From Paenibacillus sp. JNUCC-31 (GTDB lineage Bacteria; Bacillota; Bacilli; Paenibacillales; Paenibacillaceae), in the NCBI RefSeq assembly GCF_014844075.1, contig NZ_CP062165.1:7068001-7132000 (forward strand): a DNA stretch of 64,000 nucleotides. The letters are read 5' to 3'. Positions 38,163 through 49,713 of this stretch are shown piece after piece. Position 1 is the stretch's first letter; each line of letters starts with the position of its first letter. The position numbers and the translations under genes were made by a program. The notes under the pieces were generated by a model, which had not been told where the DNA came from, did no database searches, and worked only from the letters and a program-made list of their open reading frames with translations.

Positions 38163-39035
38163 TTATTCAGTAACCTCCTTACGCCGCATAAAAATCAACA
38201 GCGGAATGGCAATGATCGTGACGACCACGAACAGAAGTGTATTAACTGCCGTACCCAGTCCCCAGTTGCCTTCTCCAAAGGAGCGCAGAATAATCGTGCC
38301 GACCACCTGTGACGCGTTGCCTGGTCCTCCACCGGTCATGACATACACTTCCGAGAATACTTTGAGACCACCGATCAGCGTCAGCATCAGGTTAATGTTG
38401 ATCGCTGGCAACAGCAACGGCAATGTTATTTTAAAAAAGCTTTTCCATGAACTTGCGCCGTCAATTTTGGCGGCTTCATAATACTCTTGAGAAATGGATT
38501 GCAAACCGGCCAGATAGATGGCCATTTGAAACCCGGCGCTCTGCCAAATGGAGACAATGGCAATGGTCCAGATGACGATGGACGGATTGGTAAGCCACGC
38601 CTGACTTAGCGAATGTAATCCCACAGCTTCCAATAAGCTGTTAATCGTCCCTTCCGTGCGGAGCATCGGTGTGAACAGAATGCTAATAACGAGAATACTC
38701 AGAATCGAAGGGGAATAGAAGATGGCACGCAGCAGGTTTTTGGTTTTTAATCTCATATTTAGAGCCACGGCAAGCAGCAGACCAATGAGGTTTTTGCCAA
38801 TGACCGTGACAATCGCAAAAATCGCCGTGTTTTTAAGTGCCAGGATAAGTGTTTTATCCGAGAAAATTTTCTCGAAATTGGCCCATCCAACAAACTTCAG
38901 ATCAATTCGATCCAGCCGCCAGTCTGTAAAAGAGTAGTAAAAAGCTGCGATAGCCGGGACTACAAAAAAGATGGAGTAGATAAGCAGTGCCGGAAATACC
39001 ATGTAATACGAATACAAATTTTTTGCCCTTTTCAT
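38163..39035 (-). CDS. CUT1 sugar ABC transporter permease (MalF/UgpA family)
   Basis: A 290-residue permease with about six helices, beginning YSYYMVFPALLIYSIFFVVPAIAAFYYSFTDW, the UgpA/MalF-like N-terminal pattern. The EAA motif is YEAAKIDGASSWKSFFKITLPLLLP. It pairs with the MalG-like permease (37331-38161). ATG 39035 follows GGAGCGTGAG. No ATPase is encoded nearby, so a shared MsmX-type ATPase is presumed. Confidence 0.93.
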   Translation of the reverse strand: MKRAKNLYSYYMVFPALLIYSIFFVVPAIAAFYYSFTDWRLDRIDLKFVGWANFEKIFSDKTLILALKNTAIFAIVTVIGKNLIGLLLAVALNMRLKTKNLLRAIFYSPSILSILVISILFTPMLRTEGTINSLLEAVGLHSLSQAWLTNPSIVIWTIAIVSIWQSAGFQMAIYLAGLQSISQEYYEAAKIDGASSWKSFFKITLPLLLPAININLMLTLIGGLKVFSEVYVMTGGGPGNASQVVGTIILRSFGEGNWGLGTAVNTLLFVVVTIIAIPLLIFMRRKEVTE

Positions 39036-39103
39036 GTCTCACGCTCCGTTATGGCCAGACAGCATATCATTCAAGAATGACATGCTGCCCTGTATTTCAC
39101 TGC

Positions 39104-40417
39104 TTAGAAACCGGAAATGCCTTTATCCTGCATCAGTTGACTGAACTTCTCATCCCAGGATTTGAGGACTTCCTCCGGAGTCATACCGCCAGCAAATTGA
39201 TCCTGCAGCAGCCTGTATAGCTCACTGCGATCAACCAGCATGTAAGCATCTGTCGTCAGCACGGTTTTCTTGGGCGTGATGTAATGGTCCACGATATCTT
39301 GCTTGTACGCAGGTAGTTCCGGAGTCGTAACATCGTTAAGATTGGATACATAACCCTTTGAATCTACGATCTTCTGCGCGATTTCCTTGGAAGCGATAAA
39401 GTCCAGGAACTTTTTGGCTTCTTCCAGATGTTTGGATTTTTTCGGAATGAACAGTTGTCCACCGAGCGGGCTTGCCCCCAGGCTTGCATTCTCTGAGGAA
39501 GGAATCGGGAATACGCCAAGCTCCATGCTAGGGTCCTGCTCCGCAACCCCTTCGATTAACCAGTCTCCCATAAACATCATTGCCACTTCTTTGTTCAGGA
39601 ATTTGCCTACCGCCATATCATAGCTGTCGCTAAGCACGTCTGTATTGGTATACCCCTTGGTATATACTTCGTACTGCTGCTCCAGGAATGTTTTGAATTC
39701 CGGAATATCGGACCATTTTCTCTTGTTGCTATTCAGATCATCAAAAAAGGTAGGGTCATTTTTTGCAGTGAAGTCAGCAAAGGCAGCAGCGGGCCAAATG
39801 TTCGCGGCCCAGGCATCTTTATAAGGCATAAAGACGGGAGTAATACCGCTCGCTTTGATCTTTTCGCATATCGCCAAAAATTGCTCGTAGTTTGTTGGAA
39901 TGGACAAGCCGAGCTCCTCAAAGATCTGCTTGTTATAAACAACCCCTTGCATACCCGTATCCTGGCTGACATGGAAGCTGTAGAGGTGCCCGCCAGAGGA
40001 CAGCACATCTTTGTTTACAATTCTGCTGGCCCAGGGCTCATTATCCAGAATCTCGAAATTGCGTTCAAGATTCAGATCCGTAATCGCGCTGGCCAAATTA
40101 TATTGAATGATGTCGGGCGTTTCATCCACAGCCAGCTTGGTTTGCAGCACGGTCGTTGTTTGCTCAGCCGGAATGAGCTGCAGATTGACAGTAATATTGG
40201 TCTGTTTCTCAAATTCATCGAGAACATCCTGTTGAATAAAAGCGGAATCCTGAGAGCTCTTGGAAATGGCTAACTCCAGTGTGACCTTGGCGTTCTTGTT
40301 GTCACTGCTTGCAGACGTGCCAGAATCAGTGCCTCCTGACCCGCAAGCGGTCAACGAAATGGACAACAAGCTGGCCAGAACAATAGATGCTGCTTTTTTT
40401 CTTTTATGCGTTTTCAA
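39104..40417 (-). CDS. Extracellular sugar-binding lipoprotein (CUT1 transporter)
   Basis: A 437-residue solute-binding lipoprotein. Signal peptide AASIVLASLLSISLTAC with lipobox LTAC, then a Gly/Ser/Thr-rich linker and a family 1 binding fold (VTLELAISKSSQDSAFIQQDVLDEFEKQT, AVGKFLNKEVAMMFMGDW, SPLGGQLFIPKKSKHLEEAKKFLDF). TTG 40417 is the start, with GGGGGA eight bases upstream. It is the first gene of the operon and diverges from the sensor kinase gene; the 206-bp gap (40418-40623) must hold both promoters. Induction is probably by the YesM/YesN-type pair. Confidence 0.92.
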   Translation of the reverse strand: MKTHKRKKAASIVLASLLSISLTACGSGGTDSGTSASSDNKNAKVTLELAISKSSQDSAFIQQDVLDEFEKQTNITVNLQLIPAEQTTTVLQTKLAVDETPDIIQYNLASAITDLNLERNFEILDNEPWASRIVNKDVLSSGGHLYSFHVSQDTGMQGVVYNKQIFEELGLSIPTNYEQFLAICEKIKASGITPVFMPYKDAWAANIWPAAAFADFTAKNDPTFFDDLNSNKRKWSDIPEFKTFLEQQYEVYTKGYTNTDVLSDSYDMAVGKFLNKEVAMMFMGDWLIEGVAEQDPSMELGVFPIPSSENASLGASPLGGQLFIPKKSKHLEEAKKFLDFIASKEIAQKIVDSKGYVSNLNDVTTPELPAYKQDIVDHYITPKKTVLTTDAYMLVDRSELYRLLQDQFAGGMTPEEVLKSWDEKFSQLMQDKGISGF

Positions 40418-40623
40418 TGCAAATCCCCCTCTAAACCATGTAATGAATCCGTTTGCAAGTCCAATTATAGAATCTTAATCTTCTCCGGTACATGTCTGTG
40501 GTTGAACATTTATGTGTAAAATACTGAACTTGAAATCGCTATCATTTCATTCAGACGCATGATACAGTAAGACGTGATACAGCTAAGTTTCGTAGCATAA
40601 TAGAACAGGAGGCTTCTCAAAGA

Positions 40624-42387
40624 ATGGTCAAATTCATACATAGAGCTACACAGTTCAGCTTGCAGACCAAAGTATTTTTAACTTTTCTGGCATTGCTTTT
40701 GTTCGTGCTGGGCTGTTTTATTGTTTATGTAAACCTTGTCGTTATCCGGCCGCTCAAACAAAAAACAGAGGAGGATACACGGGTCACGGCCACAAAAGTG
40801 CGAGAACAGGTCGACTTATACGTAGAGCAGCAAAACCAGATGTCCCAGCGCATATTGTCTAATAAGGATATCTTCACAACGATGGACAAGAGTTCCTCGG
40901 CTCCAAGCAATTATGAAAGATTGAAACAAATCCGGAAGCTAAAAGATATTATGTTCCAGGCTATTGGCCCCAGCATGAACATCAAGGACATGTCTATATA
41001 TGATAAACAAGGCGTACTGCTCACATCGTATCTTGGTTCAGAACATCCCCCGACGATCCTAAGCACCATGATGGAAAACAGCAAAAGTGGACGAGAGTGG
41101 AGCGGGAACGGTTTTATCCTGCTCCGTCAGACAGATACCATCTTCTTCGTCCGCACGGTCAACGATCAAAATGGCAAGTTATATGGATATCTTAGTATTC
41201 AGATGGATCAGGCCTATATTCAAAACCTTACGGAAGGAATAACCGCAGGGGATGTTTTTATCCTGAACAAGCAAGGTGAGCAAATGACTGGCTCCGAACT
41301 GAAAGGGAATATATTGGAATGGACAGAGCCTGTAACCGATGAGGGGCTGGCCGTCGACGAACAAAATAATTACGTTACCCATTCCACATCTCACAAAACG
41401 GGGTGGATAACGTTTATCGTAACACCGAAAAACTCGGCTTTAGGCTCGATCCACTCGGTACAAAGCATGTCCATTTTGCTGATTACTGCCTTGATCCTCA
41501 TTTCTTTTGTTTACATTTTCTTCTCTACACGGAACCTGTTGCTTCCCATTCGCAAGCTTCGCAGTCAGATTTGGCGCATCAACTACAGCAATATGAAGCT
41601 GAAAATCGATGATCGGCCCAAAAATAACGACCTGCTGCTGCTGAATGAAGCTTTTCAGGATTTGATGGAGCGATTACAGGAGTCCATTGACCGCGAGAAG
41701 AAGGCATTGCATGAAGAAGTCACCGCACGGAATTCCGCACTGCAAGCTCAGATTGCTCCTCATTTCCTTCATAACGTTCTTTATTTGATCAGCATTGCTG
41801 CTCAAGAGGGGAAAACCCGGGTCGTGTCGGATATGTGCAAGCATCTGTCAGACAGTTTGCGGTATATCGTTTCATCTCCTTATGCGCATGTGACCATGAC
41901 GGATGAGCTTGAGCATACGAGACATTATTTGTCGTTGGTACAGCAAAAGTATGAAGATGATTTGGAATGGAACATCCATGCGGATGCATTGACGAGTGAA
42001 ATTCGGCTGCCGCGGTTGGTCATCCAGCCATTCGTTGAAAACTGTATTGAACATGCATTTTTCAACACGACTCCTCCTTGGCGTATCCAGATTACGGTGA
42101 AGCAGTATAACGGATTATGGGCTTTGGAGATCAAAGATAACGGAGAGGGCTTCCCACCAGATAAAATTAAGGAGATTTTGTCCAATATTCAGAGTTCCGA
42201 ATCGGGTATGAATCAACCTGCTAATCGCCAGACAGCTCTTGGCAACATGGGGATCGTCAATAGTGTTAATCGACTTAAACTGATGTATAGCAATCGGCTA
42301 TTTTTTAATATATACAACAATCATTTGGACGATGAAAAAGGGGCAACCATTCAAATCATCGGTTCGATGACGAAGGATTTTTACTGA
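40624..42387 (+). CDS. Sensor histidine kinase (YesM family)
   Basis: A 587-residue membrane kinase: helix at about 15-38, extracellular Cache-like domain, second helix at about 278-300, HAMP, His-kinase domain with QAQIAPHFLHNVLYLI (phosphorylated His380) and ATPase motif NCIEHAF plus DNGEGFPP. This is the YesM/His_kinase 5TM-like group linked to sugar uptake. AGGAGG precedes ATG 40624. It likely senses extracellular sugar and signals to the response regulator at 42406, which would control the divergent transporter. Confidence 0.93.
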   Translation: MVKFIHRATQFSLQTKVFLTFLALLLFVLGCFIVYVNLVVIRPLKQKTEEDTRVTATKVREQVDLYVEQQNQMSQRILSNKDIFTTMDKSSSAPSNYERLKQIRKLKDIMFQAIGPSMNIKDMSIYDKQGVLLTSYLGSEHPPTILSTMMENSKSGREWSGNGFILLRQTDTIFFVRTVNDQNGKLYGYLSIQMDQAYIQNLTEGITAGDVFILNKQGEQMTGSELKGNILEWTEPVTDEGLAVDEQNNYVTHSTSHKTGWITFIVTPKNSALGSIHSVQSMSILLITALILISFVYIFFSTRNLLLPIRKLRSQIWRINYSNMKLKIDDRPKNNDLLLLNEAFQDLMERLQESIDREKKALHEEVTARNSALQAQIAPHFLHNVLYLISIAAQEGKTRVVSDMCKHLSDSLRYIVSSPYAHVTMTDELEHTRHYLSLVQQKYEDDLEWNIHADALTSEIRLPRLVIQPFVENCIEHAFFNTTPPWRIQITVKQYNGLWALEIKDNGEGFPPDKIKEILSNIQSSESGMNQPANRQTALGNMGIVNSVNRLKLMYSNRLFFNIYNNHLDDEKGATIQIIGSMTKDFY

Positions 42388-42405
42388 GCACAGGAGGAAT
42401 ATACC

Positions 42406-43920
42406 ATGTACAATATCATGATCGTTGAGGATAGCAAACCGATATTACGCAATATCAAAATGCTTTTGGATAAGCTGAACTTTCCAATTCACGTGGCTGT
42501 TACGGCCACGAATGGGGAAGAAGCGCTGACAGCGCTTCAGAAGCATCCCATTGATCTTCTGTTGACCGACATACGAATGCCCAAGATGGATGGCTTGTCC
42601 CTAATTGAGCAGGCGAAGCTTGCCCAACCGGGATTGAAGGTCATTCTACTTAGCGGGTATAGCGATTTTGAATATACGCGAAAAGCATTAAATTTGCAGG
42701 TTTTCGACTATTTGCTGAAACCTATCGAGCTAGAAGCTTTGGAAGAAGTCATGGGCAGAGTTATTAAACAGCTTGATAACCAAAGATCAAGGAACTTTCA
42801 TGAATTGCAGGAGATTGTTGATCCCCATGATTATGCTGAACTCAAGCCAGAAGAACATTCTGCTTTTTTAAACCAAATGATGATCGTTCTGCGGAGGCAG
42901 CCTTTTACCCCGGAACGGGAACGATGGGGGCAAAAGACGTTACAAGCTTCATTGGAGGATTTTTTTGCTCCACGCCCATGTAAAGTGTTTTTGAGCCAAA
43001 CTCCGCAGCAATACATCGTTTTTGTGAACAGGAGCATTCTCGATCTGTATTCTTCTGTACATGAATGTCTCGAATCGTTGCGGCGGCATCTGTATGCACA
43101 AGGTATGGATACAACCATCGGGGGACAGCTGGCATGGTCGGAAACCGACGATAATCTGTCTGAACTTTATCACCAAATATCGTACATTTTATCGACACAT
43201 CAGCGATTGAACAATGGATTGGTGCTGGACACCGGAAATTCAGTCACCATGACAAGAACCGAAGCAGGCTGTCTGGATTCCATAAGTGAATCGGCTTTTG
43301 TCCATATGATACAAGCTCATCAGAAGGAACAGTTCGCCCTCAAGCTCTCCGAGTTGATGAATCAATGGAGGGAGGAAAACGTGCATGTTAAGGAAGTGGA
43401 ACGATTTATCGGATTAGTAGTGGATACATTCGCATATTTGATTGAAGAACAGGGTTCGGGAATTAGGCTTGGTCTGGATCTCAGAGCAAAAAAGCTGTGG
43501 GATGGAGAGACTTATGGCGATTTTTGCCGTGAATTAACGGAATGGATCGGACAATGTTTTGAAATGCTTCAATCCCATGGACGGAAGAGCAGAGAAGTTC
43601 TATTTGAGCAAATGGATGAGTACATCCAACGGAACAAGTATACTCAAATATCCATCAATGACATTGCCATGAAGTTTCACGTCAGTCCTTCGTACGTCAG
43701 CAGAGTCATTAAAAACGTAACGAAAGTCACATTTGTTCAGTATTACAGCAAGCTTAGGATTAAGGAGGCATGCAGACTCATGGAGTGCCAGCCTGAGATG
43801 AAGTTTAAGGAGTTATCGGATTTGCTTTCGTTCAGTGATCAGCATTATTTCTCCAAGGTGTTTAAGGAATATACGGGACTCAGCCCGACAGAATACAAAG
43901 AAAGATTGTATAATCGGTAG
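42406..43920 (+). CDS. Response regulator with AraC-type DNA-binding domain (YesN family)
   Basis: A 504-residue regulator. The receiver has DLLLTDIRMPKMDG with phospho-acceptor Asp55, Ser/Gly at VILLSGYSDF and Lys in YLLKPIE. The C-terminal AraC domain (NDIAMKFHVSPSYVSRVIKNVT and LSDLLSFSDQHYFSKVFKEYTG) binds DNA. AGGAGG lies before ATG 42406, 18 bases after the kinase gene. It pairs with the YesM-type kinase and probably activates the divergent CUT1 operon at 37331-40417. Confidence 0.94.
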   Translation: MYNIMIVEDSKPILRNIKMLLDKLNFPIHVAVTATNGEEALTALQKHPIDLLLTDIRMPKMDGLSLIEQAKLAQPGLKVILLSGYSDFEYTRKALNLQVFDYLLKPIELEALEEVMGRVIKQLDNQRSRNFHELQEIVDPHDYAELKPEEHSAFLNQMMIVLRRQPFTPERERWGQKTLQASLEDFFAPRPCKVFLSQTPQQYIVFVNRSILDLYSSVHECLESLRRHLYAQGMDTTIGGQLAWSETDDNLSELYHQISYILSTHQRLNNGLVLDTGNSVTMTRTEAGCLDSISESAFVHMIQAHQKEQFALKLSELMNQWREENVHVKEVERFIGLVVDTFAYLIEEQGSGIRLGLDLRAKKLWDGETYGDFCRELTEWIGQCFEMLQSHGRKSREVLFEQMDEYIQRNKYTQISINDIAMKFHVSPSYVSRVIKNVTKVTFVQYYSKLRIKEACRLMECQPEMKFKELSDLLSFSDQHYFSKVFKEYTGLSPTEYKERLYNR

Positions 43921-44028
43921 TGGTCAATGGATGGGAATGGTCGTATATTAATAATATGTGGTTATCTGGACAAACACGGATCCACATTGTGCTATAACTA
44001 GCGATTCTACATAAAAGGACGGGGAAAC

Positions 44029-45162
44029 ATGGACTTTAAACCACTTGCTTCATTTATGGACCGCATCACATCCTGGAGAATTCCGTGGGCAGAGGTGCTG
44101 GTAATGCATCAAAATGATACCGTTTTCCATTACCGTAACGGTTTCGCCAACCTGGAGGAGAAAACGCCGATTGGCGATGGAGCGATCTTCAACCTTTATT
44201 CCATGACAAAGATCATGACCTGTGTGGCAGCGCTTCAACTTGTGGAAAGAGGGCAAATATTGCTAAGCGATCCGGTATCCGACTATCTGCCGGAGTATGC
44301 CGAGATGCAGGTGAAGAAGACACTGTCGAACGGAGAAGTCAGGCTGGAAAAAGCAACAAAGGTGATAACAGTACGCGATTTGTTTACGATGACTGCCGGT
44401 TTTTCCTATGACGTTGGATCACCGTCTATTCAGGAAGCGGTGAAGAGCACAAACGGTACATTATCGACACGGGATTTTGCGAAGGCGCTCTCCAATGAAC
44501 CCCTTCTGTTTGAACCAGGTACACATTGGAACTACAGCATGTGTCATGATGTTCTTGGAGCCTTGGTAGAGGTCGTAAGCGGCAGACGCTTTGGAACGTA
44601 TCTGCGGGAAGAAATCACGGGACCGCTTGGCATGAATGATACAGCATTTGATCTTAATGATGAGCAGCAGGCTCGTCTAATACCGCAGTACGTGTACAAT
44701 GATGAGCTTGAAGAACCCGTACGTATGGACGGGAACGGATTCCGTGTAGGTACGGAATTGGAGAGTGGAGGCGCCGGACTATTGTCCACCGTTAGCGATT
44801 ATGCCTTGTTCCTGAACGCCCTGACTGGGCGCGGTACCAGTCCGGAAGGTGTGCGCATTCTGTCGCAGGCTTCAGTGGATTTGATGCGTACGGACCATCT
44901 GAACGACATGACCCGTAGTGATTACTCATGGGATCATATGAACGGATACGGCTATGGGCTGGGTGTCCGTACTCATATCAGCAAGTCAGGCAGCGGCTCG
45001 CTAAGCCCTCTCGGGGAATTTGGATGGAGTGGGGCTGCCGGATGCATGGCCATCATTGACCCGGACTCCAAGCTCACCGTTATGTATGCCCAGCACTTAT
45101 TGAATAATCAAGAGCCATATATTCATCGACGCTTGCGCAATATTGTCTACTCCTGCTTGTAG
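44029..45162 (+). CDS. Serine hydrolase of the beta-lactamase class C/EstB family
   Basis: A 377-residue cytosolic-looking protein. SMTK in FNLYSMTKIMTC is the SxxK active-site motif; NYSMCHDVLG takes the place of the Tyr-based YxN motif, with Met instead of Asn; GWSGAAGCMAII is the C-terminal HxG-like block. The family includes penicillin-binding-like esterases (EstB) and D-aminopeptidases; there is no signal peptide, so beta-lactam resistance is not implied. The ribosome site (ACGGGGAAAC) is modest. It stands alone after the YesN gene. Confidence 0.85.
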   Translation: MDFKPLASFMDRITSWRIPWAEVLVMHQNDTVFHYRNGFANLEEKTPIGDGAIFNLYSMTKIMTCVAALQLVERGQILLSDPVSDYLPEYAEMQVKKTLSNGEVRLEKATKVITVRDLFTMTAGFSYDVGSPSIQEAVKSTNGTLSTRDFAKALSNEPLLFEPGTHWNYSMCHDVLGALVEVVSGRRFGTYLREEITGPLGMNDTAFDLNDEQQARLIPQYVYNDELEEPVRMDGNGFRVGTELESGGAGLLSTVSDYALFLNALTGRGTSPEGVRILSQASVDLMRTDHLNDMTRSDYSWDHMNGYGYGLGVRTHISKSGSGSLSPLGEFGWSGAAGCMAIIDPDSKLTVMYAQHLLNNQEPYIHRRLRNIVYSCL

Positions 45163-45181
45163 TCATTTTTACAATGAAAAA

Positions 45182-45276
45182 CAGGGACGCGAACATGACC
45201 TGCACCTCCAATTGTTGATAATGTCTAACAATTGGGGTGCAGTTCAGCAACGCAGCCCTGTATTTATTTTTTTTTC
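45182..45276. terminator. Large bidirectional terminator after the serine hydrolase
   Basis: CTGCACCTCCAATTGTT (45200-45216) pairs with AACAATTGGGGTGCAG (45227-45242); an outer CAGGG/CCCTG pairing and a following tract of Ts (TATTTATTTTTTTTTC) extend it. It lies between convergent genes. Confidence 0.82.
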
Positions 45277-45303
45277 TTGAATTGAGATTCGAGGGTATTG
45301 CGA

Positions 45304-46251
45304 CTATGTAAAGGGTATTCGATTAACCAAGTAGATACCGATCGACACGAACAGCAATGCAACTAGATTTTTCAATTCCATAATCGTTTCTCCCAGAAAC
45401 AACGCTGATAATAACGCGCCAAACACAGGGATAAGAAAGTTAAATACAGACACTTTCCCCACTTTGTTATATTTAAGTAGTAGATTCCACAAGCAAAATG
45501 CGGTTGCTGACAATAAAACCAAATAAATTAAGTTACCCGTAGACTCCAACGTAAAATGCGTAACACTCCCACCAAGCAAGAATCCCAGGAGGGTAAGCAC
45601 CATACCGCCGACAAACAGACTAAAACCCGTTATGATCAAGACATCGATGGAGGTTGTTAAATGTTTGGCGTAAATGGCTGTAATGGAAAAAATAAGAGAA
45701 GCCATGATAACGAAACCTTCCCCGGTGAACGAAAACGAAAATGCCAGTAGGTCTGAATGGAAATTAACAATGATTACGCCAATGAATCCAAGCAAACAGC
45801 CAACGACTTTATTTTTGCTGAGCTTATCATTCTTATAAAGAAAATGGGCTAGAACCACACTGAAAAAGGTCGCTGTTGCATTCATGATTGAGCCTTTGAC
45901 GCCCGTTGTATTGGATACACCCACGTAAAAAAACATATACTGTAATCCAGTTTGCAATACGCCAAGCATGGTTAGACCTGCCCATTGACGTCTGGACAAT
46001 CCGAATTTCTTCTTTCTTACGATATGAAACAGGATCAAAAGTAGTAAGCCCGCCAATATAAAGCGATATCCAGCAAATACAAACTTTGACGCAATATCTT
46101 CTGGCATTATGCCAAAGGCAATATACCCAAGCTTAATAGAAGGGAATGCACTCCCCCATAATAAGCAGCAAAAACTTGCGATTAGTGTTACGAATAATGG
46201 ATTACTGAATTTGTTCGGTTGTTCAATTGCTTTTATCTCGTTCACGGTCAT
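45304..46251 (-). CDS. EamA-family DMT transporter
   Basis: A 315-residue membrane protein of ten predicted helices with two EamA repeats (FVTLIASFCCLLWGSAFPSIKLGY and the second from about 165). It ends with the LFLGETIMELKNLVALLFVSIGIYLVNR pattern. Members export amino acids, nucleosides or drugs; substrate unknown. GAGGAGAAG precedes the ATG at 46251. Confidence 0.9.
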   Translation of the reverse strand: MTVNEIKAIEQPNKFSNPLFVTLIASFCCLLWGSAFPSIKLGYIAFGIMPEDIASKFVFAGYRFILAGLLLLILFHIVRKKKFGLSRRQWAGLTMLGVLQTGLQYMFFYVGVSNTTGVKGSIMNATATFFSVVLAHFLYKNDKLSKNKVVGCLLGFIGVIIVNFHSDLLAFSFSFTGEGFVIMASLIFSITAIYAKHLTTSIDVLIITGFSLFVGGMVLTLLGFLLGGSVTHFTLESTGNLIYLVLLSATAFCLWNLLLKYNKVGKVSVFNFLIPVFGALLSALFLGETIMELKNLVALLFVSIGIYLVNRIPFT

Positions 46252-46366
46252 ACTTCTCCTCGCATTGGTTACATACGTACATGTGCTTATAGCACTTCCT
46301 CAAAGACCATATCACAAACTGTCACCGCTTGTAATAAAAAATCATGAAACGTAATAATATGGGCAA

Positions 46367-46402
46367 AAAAAAGAACCTGAATCGTTTATCAGGTTCTTTT
46401 TT
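46367..46402. terminator. Bidirectional hairpin upstream of rph
   Basis: AAAAAAGAACCTGA (46367-46380) pairs perfectly with TCAGGTTCTTTTTT (46389-46402). It is AT-flanked on both sides and precedes the rph promoter, so it may insulate rph from upstream reads. Confidence 0.75.
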
Positions 46403-46403
46403 A

Positions 46404-46432
46404 TTGCATATAAAAAGGCACGATGATATAAT
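46404..46432 (+). promoter_or_regulatory. Promoter of the rifampicin phosphotransferase gene
   Basis: TTGCAT (46404-46409), 17-bp spacer, consensus TATAAT (46427-46432). The mRNA leader to ATG 46554 is about 115 bases and AT-rich. Confidence 0.75.
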
Positions 46433-46541
46433 CAGATCGCTCCTAATTTATTTATTAAGTTATATATATCTTATCCTATATCTTAATATTATCATGCCGC
46501 GAAACTCTTGTCAAAAGTTTTTTTCACAATTTAATGGTTAG

Positions 46542-49151
<2,610 letters not shown>

Positions 49152-49216
49152 CATGCTAGAAAGGATAAGTAAAATGGTGTCCATGGATTATATTGCTCCG
49201 ACACACCTCGCAGGAT

Positions 49217-49239
49217 GCCGCCGAAAATGGCGGCTTTTT
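49217..49239 (+). terminator. Terminator after rph
   Basis: GCCGCC (49217-49222) and GGCGGC (49229-49234) pair around GAAAAT, followed by TTTTTG. Confidence 0.85.
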
Positions 49240-49287
49240 GTGTGCGACGGACATTGTTCACAAGATAACATCGTAGGTTTTTATCCC

Positions 49288-49316
49288 TTGACATAAAATG
49301 TCATTAAAAAGATAAT
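49288..49316 (+). promoter_or_regulatory. Strong promoter of the ACP biosynthetic operon
   Basis: TTGACA (49288-49293), a 17-bp spacer and GATAAT (49311-49316). It precedes the ACP gene with a 120-base leader that contains an AAGGGGGAGG element (about 49331-49340) not followed by a start codon. Confidence 0.75.
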
Positions 49317-49437
49317 ATTTGTAAATTCATAAGGGGGAGGCGCTTCTACATCAGACTTAGTTTATCTATGTCATCTACTTAAGCGTAATAATATCAGTTG
49401 TCCCCTCACGCCATTATTTCTTTAAAGGAGTGTAGTC

Positions 49438-49713
49438 ATGTACGATAAAATCGTAGACATTTTGTGCGCGATCAAAGAAGACCAACCCGAACTTCGTCCA
49501 TTGTTATCCCCGGCAACAGATCTCAATAACGATATAGGTCTCGATTCACTGCAAATGATTCAGTTTATGTTAAAGGTTGAGGATCAGCTGAATGTTGTCA
49601 TTGATTATGACCAATTCGATTATGAGCACCTTCAGTCGATCGACACATTTATGACTTTTCTGAAAAGCTGCCAGACTCAGGAGCAATCATTGTACGAAGA
49701 TGTCCAGAAGTGA
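49438..49713 (+). CDS. Free-standing acyl carrier protein of a biosynthetic operon
   Basis: A 91-residue ACP/PCP-type carrier with the phosphopantetheine site in NNDIGLDSLQMIQFML (Ser37). Helix II and III patterns (LKVEDQLNVVIDYDQF, SIDTFMTFLK) are normal. AAAGGAG precedes ATG 49438. It is the first gene of a seven-gene operon and most likely carries an amino acid or peptide as a thioester, like BtrI of butirosin synthesis. It overlaps the ATP-grasp gene by 14 bases if that starts at 49700. Confidence 0.9.
   Translation: MYDKIVDILCAIKEDQPELRPLLSPATDLNNDIGLDSLQMIQFMLKVEDQLNVVIDYDQFDYEHLQSIDTFMTFLKSCQTQEQSLYEDVQK

Noticed and set aside
44029..45162. Beta-lactamase conferring antibiotic resistance
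   Set aside because: No signal peptide and the YxN motif is altered; the EstB-like esterase or peptidase family fits better.
49241..49437. Short peptide gene in the ACP leader, suggested by AAGGGGGAGG near 49331
   Set aside because: No start codon follows at a usable distance, so no precursor peptide can be supported.
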